Positions 44,549 through 55,925 of a stretch of DNA of 64,000 nt are shown piece by piece; position 1 is the first letter of the stretch; the number at the start of each line of letters is the position of its first letter. Under the pieces are notes generated by a model. It worked only from the letters and a program-made list of their open reading frames with translations, searched no databases and had not been told where the DNA came from. Source of the stretch: Xanthostigma xanthostigma (taxonomy: Eukaryota > Arthropoda > Insecta > Raphidioptera > Raphidiidae); contig OY754464.1 of NCBI GenBank assembly GCA_963575645.1, forward strand, positions 930,001 through 994,000, given 5' to 3'. The translations under genes were made by a program, and so were the position numbers.

Positions 44549-45782
44549 TGCAAATGCGAACGTCGATTTTAAAATTTTTTTTGTTAGATAATACGAATAT
44601 AAGTAACATATTAAGTTTAAACGTCAATCGGAGCACCGCACGATGGTTAAAAAAATGGCAAAAATCGTCCATATCACTTTTTGGCGATTTACGGGAAAAC
44701 TATGCATTTGACAAATTAAGTGTAGGGAAATAAAAAATGCGCAATTAAAAAAACACATCGAATGAGTTTTTGTCAGCTCCGATCGGTCCAGTAGTTTTTT
44801 AGTAAATTGCAAAAAACCGCTTTTTTGGGCCATTTTTTCGAAATTCCATAACTTCCGTTCTATTAAATATGAAGACTTGAAACTTTAATAGAATATGTGT
44901 TTTATAAGCTTCAATATGCATACAAAATTTCAGCAAGATCGATGTTATACTTTTTGAGAAACTTTGAAAAAACCGAAAAAAGGCCCTTCCGAAAAGGGTC
45001 CCTGAAAAAGTTTTGGGCCAGCGTAGACCAATTTTTCAAACGTGCTTTTGTTCATCGAGAGTTGCTCTACAACATCCTGCAATGCCGTACCATTACACCT
45101 AGCGAAAGTGCGAAAAAAATTGATTTTAAAAAAGGAAGCTTGCGTTTTAAAGCGAAAATGGCAATAATAATAATGATATCATTATATATGTACGTACAAT
45201 ATTGTGCATATGTGTCGCATGGATACAAATAACAGCATTAATTAGACATTATTTTTGAAATTTTTTTCGCACTTTCGCTAGGTGTAATGGAACGGCATTG
45301 CAGGGTGTTGTAGAGCAACTCTCGATGAACAAAAGCACGTTTGAAAAATTGGTCTACGCTGGCCCAAAACTTTTTCAGGGACCCTTTTCGGAAGGGCCTT
45401 TTTTCGGTTTTTTCAAAGTTTCTCAAAAAGTATAACATCGATCTTGCTGAAATTTTGTATGCATATTGAAGCTTATAAAACACATATTCTATTAAAGTTT
45501 CAAGTCTTCATATTTAATAGAACGGAAGTTATGGAATTTCGAAAAAATGGCCCAAAAAAGCGGTTTTTTGCAATTTACTAAAAAACTACTGGACCGATCG
45601 GAGCTGACAAAAACTCATTCGATTCGTCTTTTTATTGCGCATTTTTTATTTCCCTACACTTAATTTGTCAAATGCATAGTTTTCCCGTAAATCGCCAAAA
45701 AGTGATATGGACGATTTTTGCCATTTACTTATATTCGTATTATCTAACAAAAAAAATTTTAAAATCGACGTTCGCAATTGCA
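44549..45782. mobile_element. 1.23-kb inverted repeat with arms of about 530-570 nt
   Basis: The left arm (44549-45122) and right arm (45257-45782) are near-identical complements around a loop of about 134 nt. The tips read TGCAAATGCGAACGTCGA and its near complement. The left arm has an extra about 45 nt at 44608-44652. The same 59-residue open frame, beginning MFYKLQYAYKIS, is readable on opposite strands from both arms, which reflects arm identity and not two genes. It is either a foldback element or two head-to-head copies. Confidence 0.8.
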
Positions 45783-45969
45783 CGTTTTTTAGGACACGAA
45801 TCAGCTAATTCTACCCGACTACAAACAATATATTAACGTTGGGTTACGGAATGAATTGTCAAAAAAAGTGATTTGACAATGATCTTAGATTGTGATATAT
45901 AATAATGCAGTTTCCAAACAATATGAGCAGTCTAATGTATTGAAAGTCCCGATTGTCATAATATATTAG

Positions 45970-46305
45970 ACTAGCGGTCCCGCCCGGTTTGATCCGGGTG
46001 CAAAAGAACGAATGGGGGAGACATGAGTACACATATTCTTCTTAGTTTACCGAAATGAATGTTGAGTTCAAATTTCATGATGATCTTAGTTACCGTTCAA
46101 AAGTTTTTGTCGGGCGGACAAATTTTGAGTTACATTTTTCATTGATCCTCCGCTCCTATTGGTCGTAGTGTGATATTATATAGCCCATAGCCTTCCTCGA
46201 TAAAGGGACTATCCGACAAAAAAAAATTCAATTCGAACCAGTAGTTCCTGAGATTAGCGCGTTCAACCAAACAAACAAACTCTTCAGCTTTATATATTAG
46301 TATAG
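45970..46305 (-). mobile_element. Helitron family A, copy 7
   Basis: CTAG preceded by A at 45970, and TTAGTATAGA at the right end. It lies 400 bp upstream of the secreted-protein gene. Confidence 0.75.
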
Positions 46306-46572
46306 AAATAGATAGATAGGGAAAAAATGGAGATTTCGAAAATGTAAAAAAAGTATATATTGTCATTTGAAATAAAATGCATGTACACTTCCGGTTGAGT
46401 TTAAAGTACAAAAAAATACACCTCATCAGTCATCAGTTTCCGATAGTAAATCTCGAGTTTAATAAAAAGCGATTTCAACTTTTTTTTTTGTAACTAGTAG
46501 GAATCATTCACTATTACCACTTTTGGTGAACGCACTGTATATAATAAACGTGAATTATTATCAGCACTTTAT

Positions 46573-46580
46573 TATATAAA
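46573..46580 (+). promoter_or_regulatory. TATA box candidate
   Basis: TATATAAA lies 134 nt upstream of the start codon at 46714. That spacing predicts a 5' leader of about 105 nt. The AT-rich context lowers specificity. Confidence 0.45.
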
Positions 46581-46713
46581 AAGGTGTTGATATTTCAAAA
46601 TATATCCACAATAATTATTATATTTGTAATAACGATAGGTAATTCTTTTTGAGCTCGTCAAAAAAAGTAACTTTAAAATTTGTTTGTGTGCTTAGTAAAT
46701 AAGAAATAAAAAA

Positions 46714-48024
46714 ATGTTTTTAATATTTTTCGGGTCAATCTTAATTTGTTGTGCGAATACTCAAGAAATTGATTTTAGTCCGGGTGCCTTCGAAGATCTT
46801 CGTCTAAAAACACTTGAATACATAAAGGATTATTATCAATATGATGAACGTTATTCATCAGAAATTTTTAACTTTTTGTTGATGAACACTTTAAAAAGTT
46901 CGGTAAATTCGCTTCGTGATTATTTTGAAACGCAACAAAGTGAATTACAGAAAAAAAATCTACCTAATTATTGCGTGGAAGCAATCCGTAGCCACGACAT
47001 GGAAGAAGCTAATAAAATTGTGGAACAGATAGAAAACAACAAAAAACTCTATTTGATTGTGAATCGCGCTTACGAACACAATTTTAACAATTTCGACGTA
47101 GTTTTCGATTTTTGTGTTAATATAAACGACACGGACAAAGCCGAATTAGCGTTCCAAGCGTTATCTTACGAATTGCAAAATGATTACAATTTTTCGTTTG
47201 ATTTTCTGGATAAAATAAAAAGTAAAGTTGACAATTGTGATAATTGTGAACATTTAACCGATACTATGAATAAATTATTGTATAATGTGAGTGCTACATC
47301 TATTCAATCGAAAGTTACGAAACTGTTTGAAGTAGATCCAAAACAATCGTTAGTCTTCGTCAATGACTTAAATAACGATTATTTAAAAGTAATCGGTTTC
47401 AAGGCAATACTAAAATTGCTAAAACAAAATATTAATAATCAAGATTTGTATCTACAACTCGCTTACAGTTTGAAACAATTAATCAGTGATTCCACTTTAG
47501 ATGACTTTTACGACAGGGAAATGATAAGCATAAAAGCTGGTCTTCCACGTTGTGTGCGTAGTGTTGTATTTTCAGGAGAAGTTTTTATTACATCCGTATT
47601 TTATAATACTCCTGTCTATGCGTCAGAAAAAACAAATCATAATTCGAAAAAATACGTATTTGGCTGGATACCTCCCACTTCAGGATGTCATGATTTCGAT
47701 ATGGTGTGGATTGTAGATATTTCATCCAATGGTACTTTGGTAGCTTTTAAAAATAAAAAATATAACGAATATTTATCCGTTGCTTCAAAACATTACTCAA
47801 ATCCTAATTATTACATTATTACACCAGACGAACAAAATAAATATTTCACATTGATAGCAGGTGAGAGAGGCTGTTACTTGAAAAATAAATTTTTAGATGG
47901 AGTAGTTACGGTTTCTTCGAAAATTTATGATGGTGAAAATCGTTACCTTTTTTTGGAAGATTTAAATGTTAAAGCTGAACTGGACTTTCGTTCAGCACAA
48001 TATCCTTACGTTGTTGAAGATTAA
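46714..48024 (+). CDS. Secreted protein, helical N-half and beta-trefoil-like C-half
   Basis: An intact, intronless frame of 436 codons. Residues 1-17 form a signal peptide (MFLIFFGSILICCANTQ), so the product is probably secreted. Residues of about 25-275 are charged and predicted helical. From about 284 three repeats follow (about 284-320, 330-370, 376-416) with the pattern Gly, hydrophobic strand, then a Tyr-Asn-Glu-Tyr-Leu type strand. One is KNKKYNEYLSVASK; a second has YASEK before KKYVFGWIP. Such threefold repeats suggest a beta-trefoil. Helical N-half plus trefoil C-half is the architecture of lepidopteran 30K/microvitellogenin proteins, and similar C-terminal repeats occur in other insect secreted proteins, some labelled cytotoxin-like. 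This assignment is from pattern, not from a search. Nine cysteines and sequons at N138, N159, N191 and N339 fit secretion. A TATA-like box precedes it and two AATAAA signals follow the stop by about 195 nt. Confidence 0.85.
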   Translation: MFLIFFGSILICCANTQEIDFSPGAFEDLRLKTLEYIKDYYQYDERYSSEIFNFLLMNTLKSSVNSLRDYFETQQSELQKKNLPNYCVEAIRSHDMEEANKIVEQIENNKKLYLIVNRAYEHNFNNFDVVFDFCVNINDTDKAELAFQALSYELQNDYNFSFDFLDKIKSKVDNCDNCEHLTDTMNKLLYNVSATSIQSKVTKLFEVDPKQSLVFVNDLNNDYLKVIGFKAILKLLKQNINNQDLYLQLAYSLKQLISDSTLDDFYDREMISIKAGLPRCVRSVVFSGEVFITSVFYNTPVYASEKTNHNSKKYVFGWIPPTSGCHDFDMVWIVDISSNGTLVAFKNKKYNEYLSVASKHYSNPNYYIITPDEQNKYFTLIAGERGCYLKNKFLDGVVTVSSKIYDGENRYLFLEDLNVKAELDFRSAQYPYVVED

Positions 48025-48217
48025 CCGGTATCCTATATTCACGAGAATTAATTGATATAGGTTAGTTTATTATAAATTAATATTATTCGTACACTGAATG
48101 GATTAAGAAATAATATAGGTTATAGCTGTAGTTGTCAAAGTTCGATAATTAAGTTGTCAAAAAATTCATTCATATAAGAATTTTAAATCTTTGATTAACG
48201 TCTGATTAGAACTCTTC

Positions 48218-48227
48218 AATAAATAAA
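48218..48227 (+). terminator. Overlapping polyadenylation signals
   Basis: AATAAA at 48218-48223 and again at 48222-48227, about 195 nt after the stop codon of the secreted-protein gene. The signals overlap the start of the left foldback arm, so the repeat may supply the 3' end. Confidence 0.55.
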
Positions 48228-48425
48228 ATTATCGACTATTTTTTCAGACAATATATTAACAAAAAATATAATTAATACAATAACGTTTCGATCCAGATTT
48301 GGATCTTCTTCATAACTGATCTAAAAAATATAAAAAATAATTAATATTTAATTTCTAATTCGCTTTATATAAAATTCTTTCAAATTATTAAATAGTCTCA
48401 AAATATTGAAAAAATTATTATTATT
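48222..48425. repeat. Outer foldback arm, left
   Basis: From AATAAAATTATCGAC through GATCCAGATTTGGATCTTC to AGTCTCAAAATATTG, this about 200-bp arm is matched in reverse at 50440-50632 (GAAGATCCAAATCCGGATCG). Together they bracket the nested elements between them. Confidence 0.75.
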
Positions 48426-48426
48426 T

Positions 48427-49652
48427 GCACATACCGCTAAACTAGCGGTATGTGCTTTATTATCGCTTTGTGCATCAGAGCTGACTTTCGTTCAGATAAG
48501 AAGTTATATCTAAGTTAATTTCACACGAAATCCATTCAAAATGAAACTTTTTGAAAAGAGGAGATTCTGATCTATAAAACAGAACCATTTTTAAATCAAT
48601 TCGAGTTCATAAATACTATTAAAATTGTAATTGAAAATCACAAACAGCAGTTGTCGGTTGGTCTGTACGTATGTACGTATGTACGTACGTCACGACTCTA
48701 CAGATCGCAATTTTGGTCGGATCCCCTTGGGTTATATTTTATTCACTTTGTTTACTATCAGACCAGAACCCTATTTAAATTCACTAAAATGTGTTCAGTA
48801 GTTTAATTTTTATAAACAGTTTTTTTTTTATTATTTTTGACAGCTAATTAAAATAAAAAAACAAAAAACATAATAAATATAGTTGGCAAAACCAAAAGTG
48901 CACATCCCGCAAGTTTTCCACTGTACATATTATAATGAAAAAAAATTGAGAAAATAGATTTAAAAAAAAAACAATTAAAAAAATAGGAAAAAAAATAAAA
49001 ATAAAATGGAATAGAAAAAAAAATATTACTTGGTGTCAGCGGGAATCGAACTCGGCACCTTGCTATTACTGGACTACGCGTTTAACCACTCGGCCATTCT
49101 GATATCCCAGCTTGCGTTGTTATTATGGTATAGAAGTGGAGCAGTTATTCTACGTAATACACTACATTACAATAACAGTAATAGATATTTTTTTGTTTTT
49201 TTAAGGTTTTTTATTTTAACTATTAGCTGTCAAAAATAATAAAATAAAACTGTTTATAAAAATTAAACTACTGAACACATTTATGTGAATTTAAATAGGG
49301 TTCTGGTCTGATAGTAAACAAAGTGAATAAAATATAACCCAAGGCAATCCGACCAAAATTGCGATCTGTAGAGTCGTGACGTACGTACATACGTACATCC
49401 GTACATACGTACAGACCAACCGACAACTGCTGTTTGTAACTTTCAATTACAATTTTAATAGTATTTATGAACTCGAATTGATTTAAAAATGGTTCTGTTT
49501 TATAGATCAGAATCTCCTCTTTTCAAAAAGCTTCAATTTGAATGGATTTCGTGTGAAATTAACTTAGATATAACTTCTTATATGAACGAAAGTCAGCTCT
49601 GATGCTCAAAGCGATAATAAAGCACATACCGCTAATTTAGCGGTATGTGCAA
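48427..49652. mobile_element. Two opposed copies of the palindrome-headed family
   Basis: The left copy (48427-48878) begins with the GCACATACCGC hairpin and stops after about 450 bp. The right copy (49652 back to 48879) is full-length in reverse and ends with the same hairpin. The shared about 450 bp form a 1.2-kb inverted repeat. The tRNA-like unit of the right copy is at 49032-49107 (minus), with box B GGGAATCGAAC in complement. Confidence 0.75.
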
Positions 49653-50439
49653 TACTCAATTAATGTAGTATGATACGTAAAATAACTGCTACACTTCTAT
49701 ACCATAATAACAAAGGCGTTGTACGGCATCGGTGTTGCCGAACGGTTAAAGCGTAAGTCCTGTAATCCCAAGGTGCCGGGTTCGATTCCCGCTGACATAA
49801 GAATTTTTTTTTTTTATATTCCATTTTATTCCACTTAATTCCACTTAATATTTATATATTATATATAATATATTTCTCATATATTTTTTTTATTATTATT
49901 TTTTTTTTTCATTTTATTTTTTTCATTTTAATTTTTTAATTGTTTTTTTTAATCTATTGCACATACCGCTAGTGTAGCGGTGGGATATTCTTGAAAAATA
50001 GTGTTTTGGGATATTGTGTCTATAAAATGCGTTCTTCGATAAACTAGAAAGTCAATAAACTAGGACAAGAAACTCAAAAAATCGGGATTTTTGAGAGCAA
50101 AACCCGTGCATAATTGCTAAAAAAAATTTCTTATTTTACTAATGAAATTAAATAATAGGTACCTTGTTATAATTTGATATATTTATTAATATAATTAACT
50201 ACTACATTACAAATTATATTATTACAGAATTAGTATTGATGGATTTTTTAAATTTTTTTTATTTTTGCAAACTTAAAAAAAATATTTTTTCAATTTTTAA
50301 TTATTTATATCTTTAAATTTTTAAATCTTTTTAAATTTATTAAAAATATTTTTTAATTGTTATTTTTTTATCATACAGTGGAAAACTTGCGGGATGTGCA
50401 CTTTTGGTTTTGCCAACTATTTTCAATATTTTGATACTA
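49653..50439 (+). mobile_element. Partial copy of the same family with T-rich expansion
   Basis: Begins at the family's TACGTAAAATAACTGCTACA segment and has a tRNA-like unit at 49729-49799 (box B GGTTCGATTCCC). It then passes into an A/T-rich expansion interrupted by a decayed hairpin head (GCACATACCGCTAGTGTAGC at about 49960). It ends with GCACTTTTGGTTTTGCCAAC at about 50400-50420. Confidence 0.6.
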
Positions 50440-50632
50440 TTTAATAATTTGAAAGAATTTTACATAAAGCGAATTAGAAATGAAATATTAATTATTTTTT
50501 ATATTTTCTAGATCAGTTCTGAAGAAGATCCAAATCCGGATCGAAACGTTATTGTATTTGTATTAATTATATTTTTTGTTAATATATTGTCTGAAAAATT
50601 GGTCGATAATTTTATTTATAGGTGTAAGAATT
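50440..50632. repeat. Outer foldback arm, right
   Basis: The reverse complement of 48222-48425, ending TCGATAATTTTATTTATA. Confidence 0.75.
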
Positions 50633-50660
50633 TTATATTAATCAGTGATTGATTACAATA

Positions 50661-51159
50661 GGTAGTTCACTCGTGAAACGGCTTTTCTTAGGAATTAATA
50701 AAATTGAAGTATAAGGTTAATAAAAGTGTTTTATATTTAATTTTAAAAAAATGATTTTTTTTCACCGACTGTAAAACGAGATATTAACAATCAAAATGTG
50801 CATAATTAACATGCTGGAGGTATATCACGTATAAAGAAAACGAGTACATTCCAGAATATCTCGAAAACGGTTCTTAAAATATTTCTTAAAAACGAATGCA
50901 TTGAAATTTTAGAAATTCTAAATTTTTTGAGGAAATCTGAATTTTTGCAATTTTTTTAAAAAATATAGATTTTAAAATTAAAAAAAAATTTATTGTATAT
51001 ACTTGCAATTATTGTATTTGTATAGGAGTGTATCTGTATATTAAAGCATAGATGTGTTGGGTACAGTCTCTTTACAAAACTACAATTTTTCTTTAGCACG
51101 AAAAATCTCTAACTGTTGGTATTTACTATTAAGTTATACTTTTCTCGAGTGAACTACCC
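50661..51159. mobile_element. Candidate TIR element with TA flanks (about 500 bp)
   Basis: GGTAGTTCACTCGTGAAA at the left and CTCGAGTGAACTACCC at the right are inverted, with TA at 50659-50660 and 51160-51161. The interior is AT-rich and non-coding. Short repeats make the class uncertain. Confidence 0.55.
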
Positions 51160-51905
51160 TAACAATTAATTTTAATATTTTAATTGAACTTTAACTCAGT
51201 AAATCAATACAATTGATAATTTTCTTGCGAAAATTATACTCTTCTATTAAGAACAATTTTTATCAAAAATTAACGGTAAAAAATGTTTGAACTTGAAACC
51301 ACTATCCCTACTAACTTACTAAGTAGGGATACATATAGGCTAGTAAATAAAAAATATACCTACAATTTCAACTTAAATTGGAAGTTATCGAATTTGTTTG
51401 TTATTATTATTAATATTATTATCATTATTATAATGTTTTTGTATTTTGTAATTTAATTTTACATAAAATAAATTTTTTACTTATAAACTTCTAATTAATC
51501 ATTGAGTTTTAATTGTACAGAATATGAAAAATATAATTTACAAAAAAAAATGTAAACAATGGATGTGACTTTTTTTTCTATTGTGATTTTAATTTTATAG
51601 TACACCAGAAGGAAGTACATACAGAAAGTACCTAACACAGGATTGAAAAGATAAGAAAAACACTGTTGTAAAAATCATTAAGGAATAGTTATTATTATTT
51701 TTATTATTTATTAGAAGTTATTATTTTGCTCTGCTTTCGTGTCGGTATAAATTGAAAGTTTTCATAATTTATTTAATTTATATAGCCTTGATTATGAAGA
51801 GAAACAATGATCTTGAAGACAGCCATTCTAGATTTGAGAATTATTAAATGACCACAATTACATTTTAACGGCACAAGTAGGGAGAGGAAAGCGCTTTTAT
51901 TTCAA
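51160..51905. other. AT-rich spacer, no feature recognised
   Basis: Low-complexity AT sequence. No supported exon or RNA gene. Confidence 0.4.
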
Positions 51906-52236
51906 ACTAGCGGCCCGTCCCGGTTTCACCCGGGTGCAAAAGAACGAATGGGGAGGGAGGGACATCTTAGTTTACCGAGATGAATGTTGTGTCCAAAGTT
52001 CATGATGATCGGAGTTGCCGTTCAAAAGTTTTTGTCGGACGGACAAATTTTGAGTTACATTTTTCATTGATGCTCCGCTCCTATTGGTTGTAGCGTGATA
52101 TTATATAACCTATAGCCTTCCTCGATAAATGGACTATCCAAAACAAAAATATTTTTTCAAATCGAACCAGTAGTTCCTGAGATTAACGCGTTCAAACAAA
52201 CAAATAAACTCTTCAGCTTTATAAATTAGTTATAGA
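51906..52236 (-). mobile_element. Helitron family A, copy 8
   Basis: A|CTAG at the left and TATAGA|T at the right. It lacks about 20 bp after GGGAGGGAGGGACAT that other copies have. Confidence 0.75.
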
Positions 52237-53336
52237 TTATAGATTTCAATTAATTACATGTCGCCAGGGCGTCCCTAAAAATATCCCGCCCCAACAACGT
52301 GTTTGTTTTGATCACGTTTTCAGAGCCGGCCCTGTTCTAAATTCATTCATAACACGTTTTGCCTGCTAAAATGCTACGTGACCAACAAATGCTTGCTGCA
52401 AATGCCTCGACAGGAAAATGCAAACAGATCTAAGTGCATAATGCGTTTTGCTGAGAAAACGATAATATGTAATGCAAATTTAATAATATTGTATATAGAG
52501 ATATATTTATATAGTATGGCTACTTTTTATTCAGGAAATCTTACGTAGCATTTTTGAAAGCATGCTTCTTAACGCAGGTTTCAAATGCAGACGGCGAACG
52601 TAACGCTACAGATTAGGGTTGGGTAATTCAATCCTGAACCGGTTCAAAGATCCGACTCCGACAGAAGATCCGTGAGAGCCACTTCTTTCTGACCCGCGGC
52701 GGATCAATAACTGAAGTGAAACATTTAACACAGAAACGCACTGTCTATATACACATGACACTTCTGTAGCAGAGTCAGAACAGTAATAATTATTATTTGT
52801 TTTACATAAAATTTGAATTAGATAAGTCCGCTCAGCGGCTTACCAATAAATTATTAAGGAAGAATGCGGCTAATAGCGTGTCAACTACGCATGGAAACGC
52901 CACTAAGAAATAATAAATAAACAAGCTTAAAAAATGGAATCTCCTTCAAAAAAGGCTACAAAAAAACGTAAAATAATGAAGTTTTGAGATAGGCGCCAAT
53001 TTAATGAAGGAAGTAGGTTCAATTTAAAAAAAAAAAAAACATCCGAACGTGTGCAGAATATTATCTGCGACTGTAGCAAAAGAAAATATCTTTCTTCCAC
53101 CAGCATTCCAACTTGAAACTTCCAGGTTTGGAGGTAAAGAGTTTCTCTAATCAATAAAAAAATATTTATTAGAGACAGTACGATAGTCTGAATGCATCTA
53201 CGAAAGAATATATTCCAGTCAATTGAATTCATCTAAAGCTCCATTATTATTTTCAGTAAAGAGTCTTTCTTTATGCAGAAAATGAACCACGAAAAAAATT
53301 GTTTCTCTTTGAGAAGTCTTTTTTCCCTTTTTGGAA
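52237..53336. other. Spacer, no feature recognised
   Basis: Contains short frames of 101 and 62 codons on the minus strand without recognisable content, and an A-run near 53028. The pair CAGGGCGTCCC/GGGACGCC-like near 52266 is too weak to call an element. Confidence 0.35.
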
Positions 53337-54006
53337 AAAAAAATTGGTTGTCTGTAAAGTCGGTTTACGGACGATAGTTTTACGTGATAACGTATTCCGT
53401 AATACATAACCTAAACCTCCCAAAATTTGGTTTCAATCCGCTTATCCTTGGTGTCGGAATGATAAGAAATGTCAAAAGTGACGTTTGCAACTGTCAAAGT
53501 ATTATGATCTAATAATAATTAGTTATTCCAATACTTAACTTAGAAGGCGTTGCATTTCACAAAATACTAATGTCAAAAAATTGAATTAAACATTAGAAAT
53601 GCAGCCGTTTTCATGTTAAGACAAGACATACGTTATCTTCTAATTTCCATGTACGGCAAACAAAGACGACCGACCGCGTCGCGCCATGCATTAGACAACA
53701 TTGCATTTATACAGCTATTTTTCTATATAAATTTGTATAAAAAAACTGTTTAGGCAAATTCTGTTATACGAAATCTATGTAAAATGTTCTCCTCTTTCGT
53801 TTAAGACTGATTTCAAACCGATCTGATTTAAATTGAGCGAGAAATTAGCAAAAAGCACGCACAGGGTCAGGCGGAACGTTACGCGTTACGCGTTACGAAC
53901 GTTAGGAACGTTACGACCGTTACACTTTTTCGTGCATGCAGCCGGTGTTTTATCAATTTATAAGATTGGTGATTCATCAATTTATAAGACGTTATCACGT
54001 CAAAAA
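53337..54006 (-). mobile_element. ACGTGATAACGT-family element, full copy
   Basis: The reverse complement of 17799-18470 over its whole length, with a longer AACGTT/ACGCGT array (about 53876-53925). Confidence 0.8.
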
Positions 54007-54280
54007 TTTCTGAATAACTTTAAACTTTGTTGAAAAATATATTGCTGGTGTTTTCAAGAGAAACAGAAAAATATTTCAGTACTTCTGACAACAGTTATTT
54101 TTAACAATTCTAAAATAACTGTTATATAAAAACTGTTACTTAGAAGTAAAAGAATTTGTAGTTTAAGTATCGGTTCCTAAGGAACTGATTTCTTAAGAAC
54201 GTGTTCTTTTCATTAACAATTCTAAAACAACCGTTATTGTTATTACTGTATTTGCCATTTGGCCATATATCTATTAATTA

Positions 54281-54632
54281 ACTATATGAATCGTTGTCTA
54301 CTCAATGTGCGGTGAGCGAAGGCAACAAAGCGTATCGAAAATATAACTGCGTCTCTTTTTTCAATGTAATTCCCTGATTTCTCCGATGATAGGATTAGTT
54401 GCTGTACTTGCATCTTTGTCTTTTTCTGTGATGTTAACATGGGCGTACCCAGCTTTTGACTCAGATGGGGGCAAATTAGAAATTTCTTAAGCGGGGTCCC
54501 CCGTACTTGTTTTGCCCCCTGGGTACGCCCATGGTTACGGCTTAAAAAAAGACAGAAATATATCTTTGCACCTTAATGGTTCGATTGCGATTTTATTCCT
54601 ATGCTTGGTATAGAATAAAAGTATATGCATTT
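54281..54632 (+). mobile_element. Interspersed repeat with a GGGCGTACC core, copy 3
   Basis: Same orientation and order as 34537-34912. The ORF at 54576 lies mostly beyond it and has no recognisable domain. Confidence 0.6.
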
Positions 54633-55164
54633 GGCACATACACTATTGGCGTCGGTCAGATGACGAACTTAAGGGTCGGACCAGATCTTCAGAAGTGTTA
54701 CATAAATTTTCACGTTGCCTCAAATACCAAAAGTTTCGGACCAATATTGTCGACAGGGTTTAGCATTGCGACTCGTGTTTTTTTTTGTTTTATCATTAGT
54801 TGTGTACAGGATTCATTCACCTCCATTGAAACAAAGTGTATGTTTGTTTGCACTACAATGTAACCAAGAAAAAAGATATTAGAAACTTTTCAAGAAAAAC
54901 ATTGTAATTGAGCGCAGATGAAAGTAGATCGGTGAAATGGCAATACTTTCGATAACAATAAATAAAAACATTACTGCAGACTTGTGAAAAGCTCATAAAC
55001 AACGCTTTAGTACTGAAAATTCATGCACAGACATCGTACATAGCATTTTGTGCTTTCAAGTTCACAAAAATATTTATACACGATGCGTGAAAAAGTAGGT
55101 ACTCGAGTTTTTTTTTTTTTGTAAAATTTTAAAATGAGTTGGATAACAGGATGTTATCAGTTAT
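54633..55164. other. Spacer, no feature recognised
   Basis: AT-rich sequence with a 95-codon frame (54576-54863) of unsupported status. Confidence 0.3.
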
Positions 55165-55735
55165 CAGTTAAGGTCAAAATTCACTTTTCAAAATTTTACA
55201 ATATTTGTTTGTTTTGAGGTCACCCGTATCCAAAAAATATATTTTTCTAAAAACTCTAGTGCGTCTGTTTGTCTGTTAGTCTGTGAGCACGATATATGGT
55301 CAAACGGATGTGATAGGGGATGTTTGGTATGCAAATATGAAGAAGAATATGGGGAAAATCGGCGCATGCGCAGAAGAGATATATGTTATTGTTTTTTTAT
55401 GTAATAATGGTATACTTTTTTAAACGGCTTATTATTGTATTTATGTTTTTAAGAAAGTTTCGTGAAAAATTTTTTTTTCTAAATTTTATAGTTTCGGAAA
55501 TATTTTGAAAATAAAAAAATTAGCTGCTCTTTTGTTTTGTAGATCTGTCAGAAATAAGCATGCTTTGATTAATTTTTACGCCGTGGAACATAATATTATA
55601 TAGGTAATCATGGCAACGAATAGGAAATGTCATACTGAATACTAACCATTACCCGCGTCACCTCACGCGATATCAGAAATTTTATTTTCTCTAGTATACT
55701 ATTATGAAGTTGGAATGGTCCCGTCGCCCAATTTG
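55165..55735 (+). mobile_element. GGAATGGTAC-family element, copy 4 (5' truncated)
   Basis: Starts within the family at GGTCAAAATTCACTTTTCA and runs to TTGGAATGGTCCCGTCG. Several internal deletions relative to 39887-40520. Confidence 0.7.
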
Positions 55736-55925
55736 CTGGAATTTTTTTTAAATCTTTAATAAAAAATTATATTTTTTCAAGTTTTTTTTTTTCAATTTTT
55801 ATTTAAATTTTTTTAAGGTTCTTTAAACATTTTTTTATTCATTTCTTAATTAAAATTTTTATCATAATATACTGAAAAACTGGCAGAATGTGCAATTTTC
55901 GTTTTACCAACTAGGTATTTTTTTT

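Noticed and set aside
44897-45483. Opposed ORFs with the same N-terminal 59 residues
   Set aside because: They are one sequence read from both arms of an inverted repeat, not a divergent gene pair.
52265-52335. 70-bp hAT-like element (CAGGGCGTCCC ... CCGGCCCTG)
   Set aside because: The ends match poorly and there is no 8-bp duplication.
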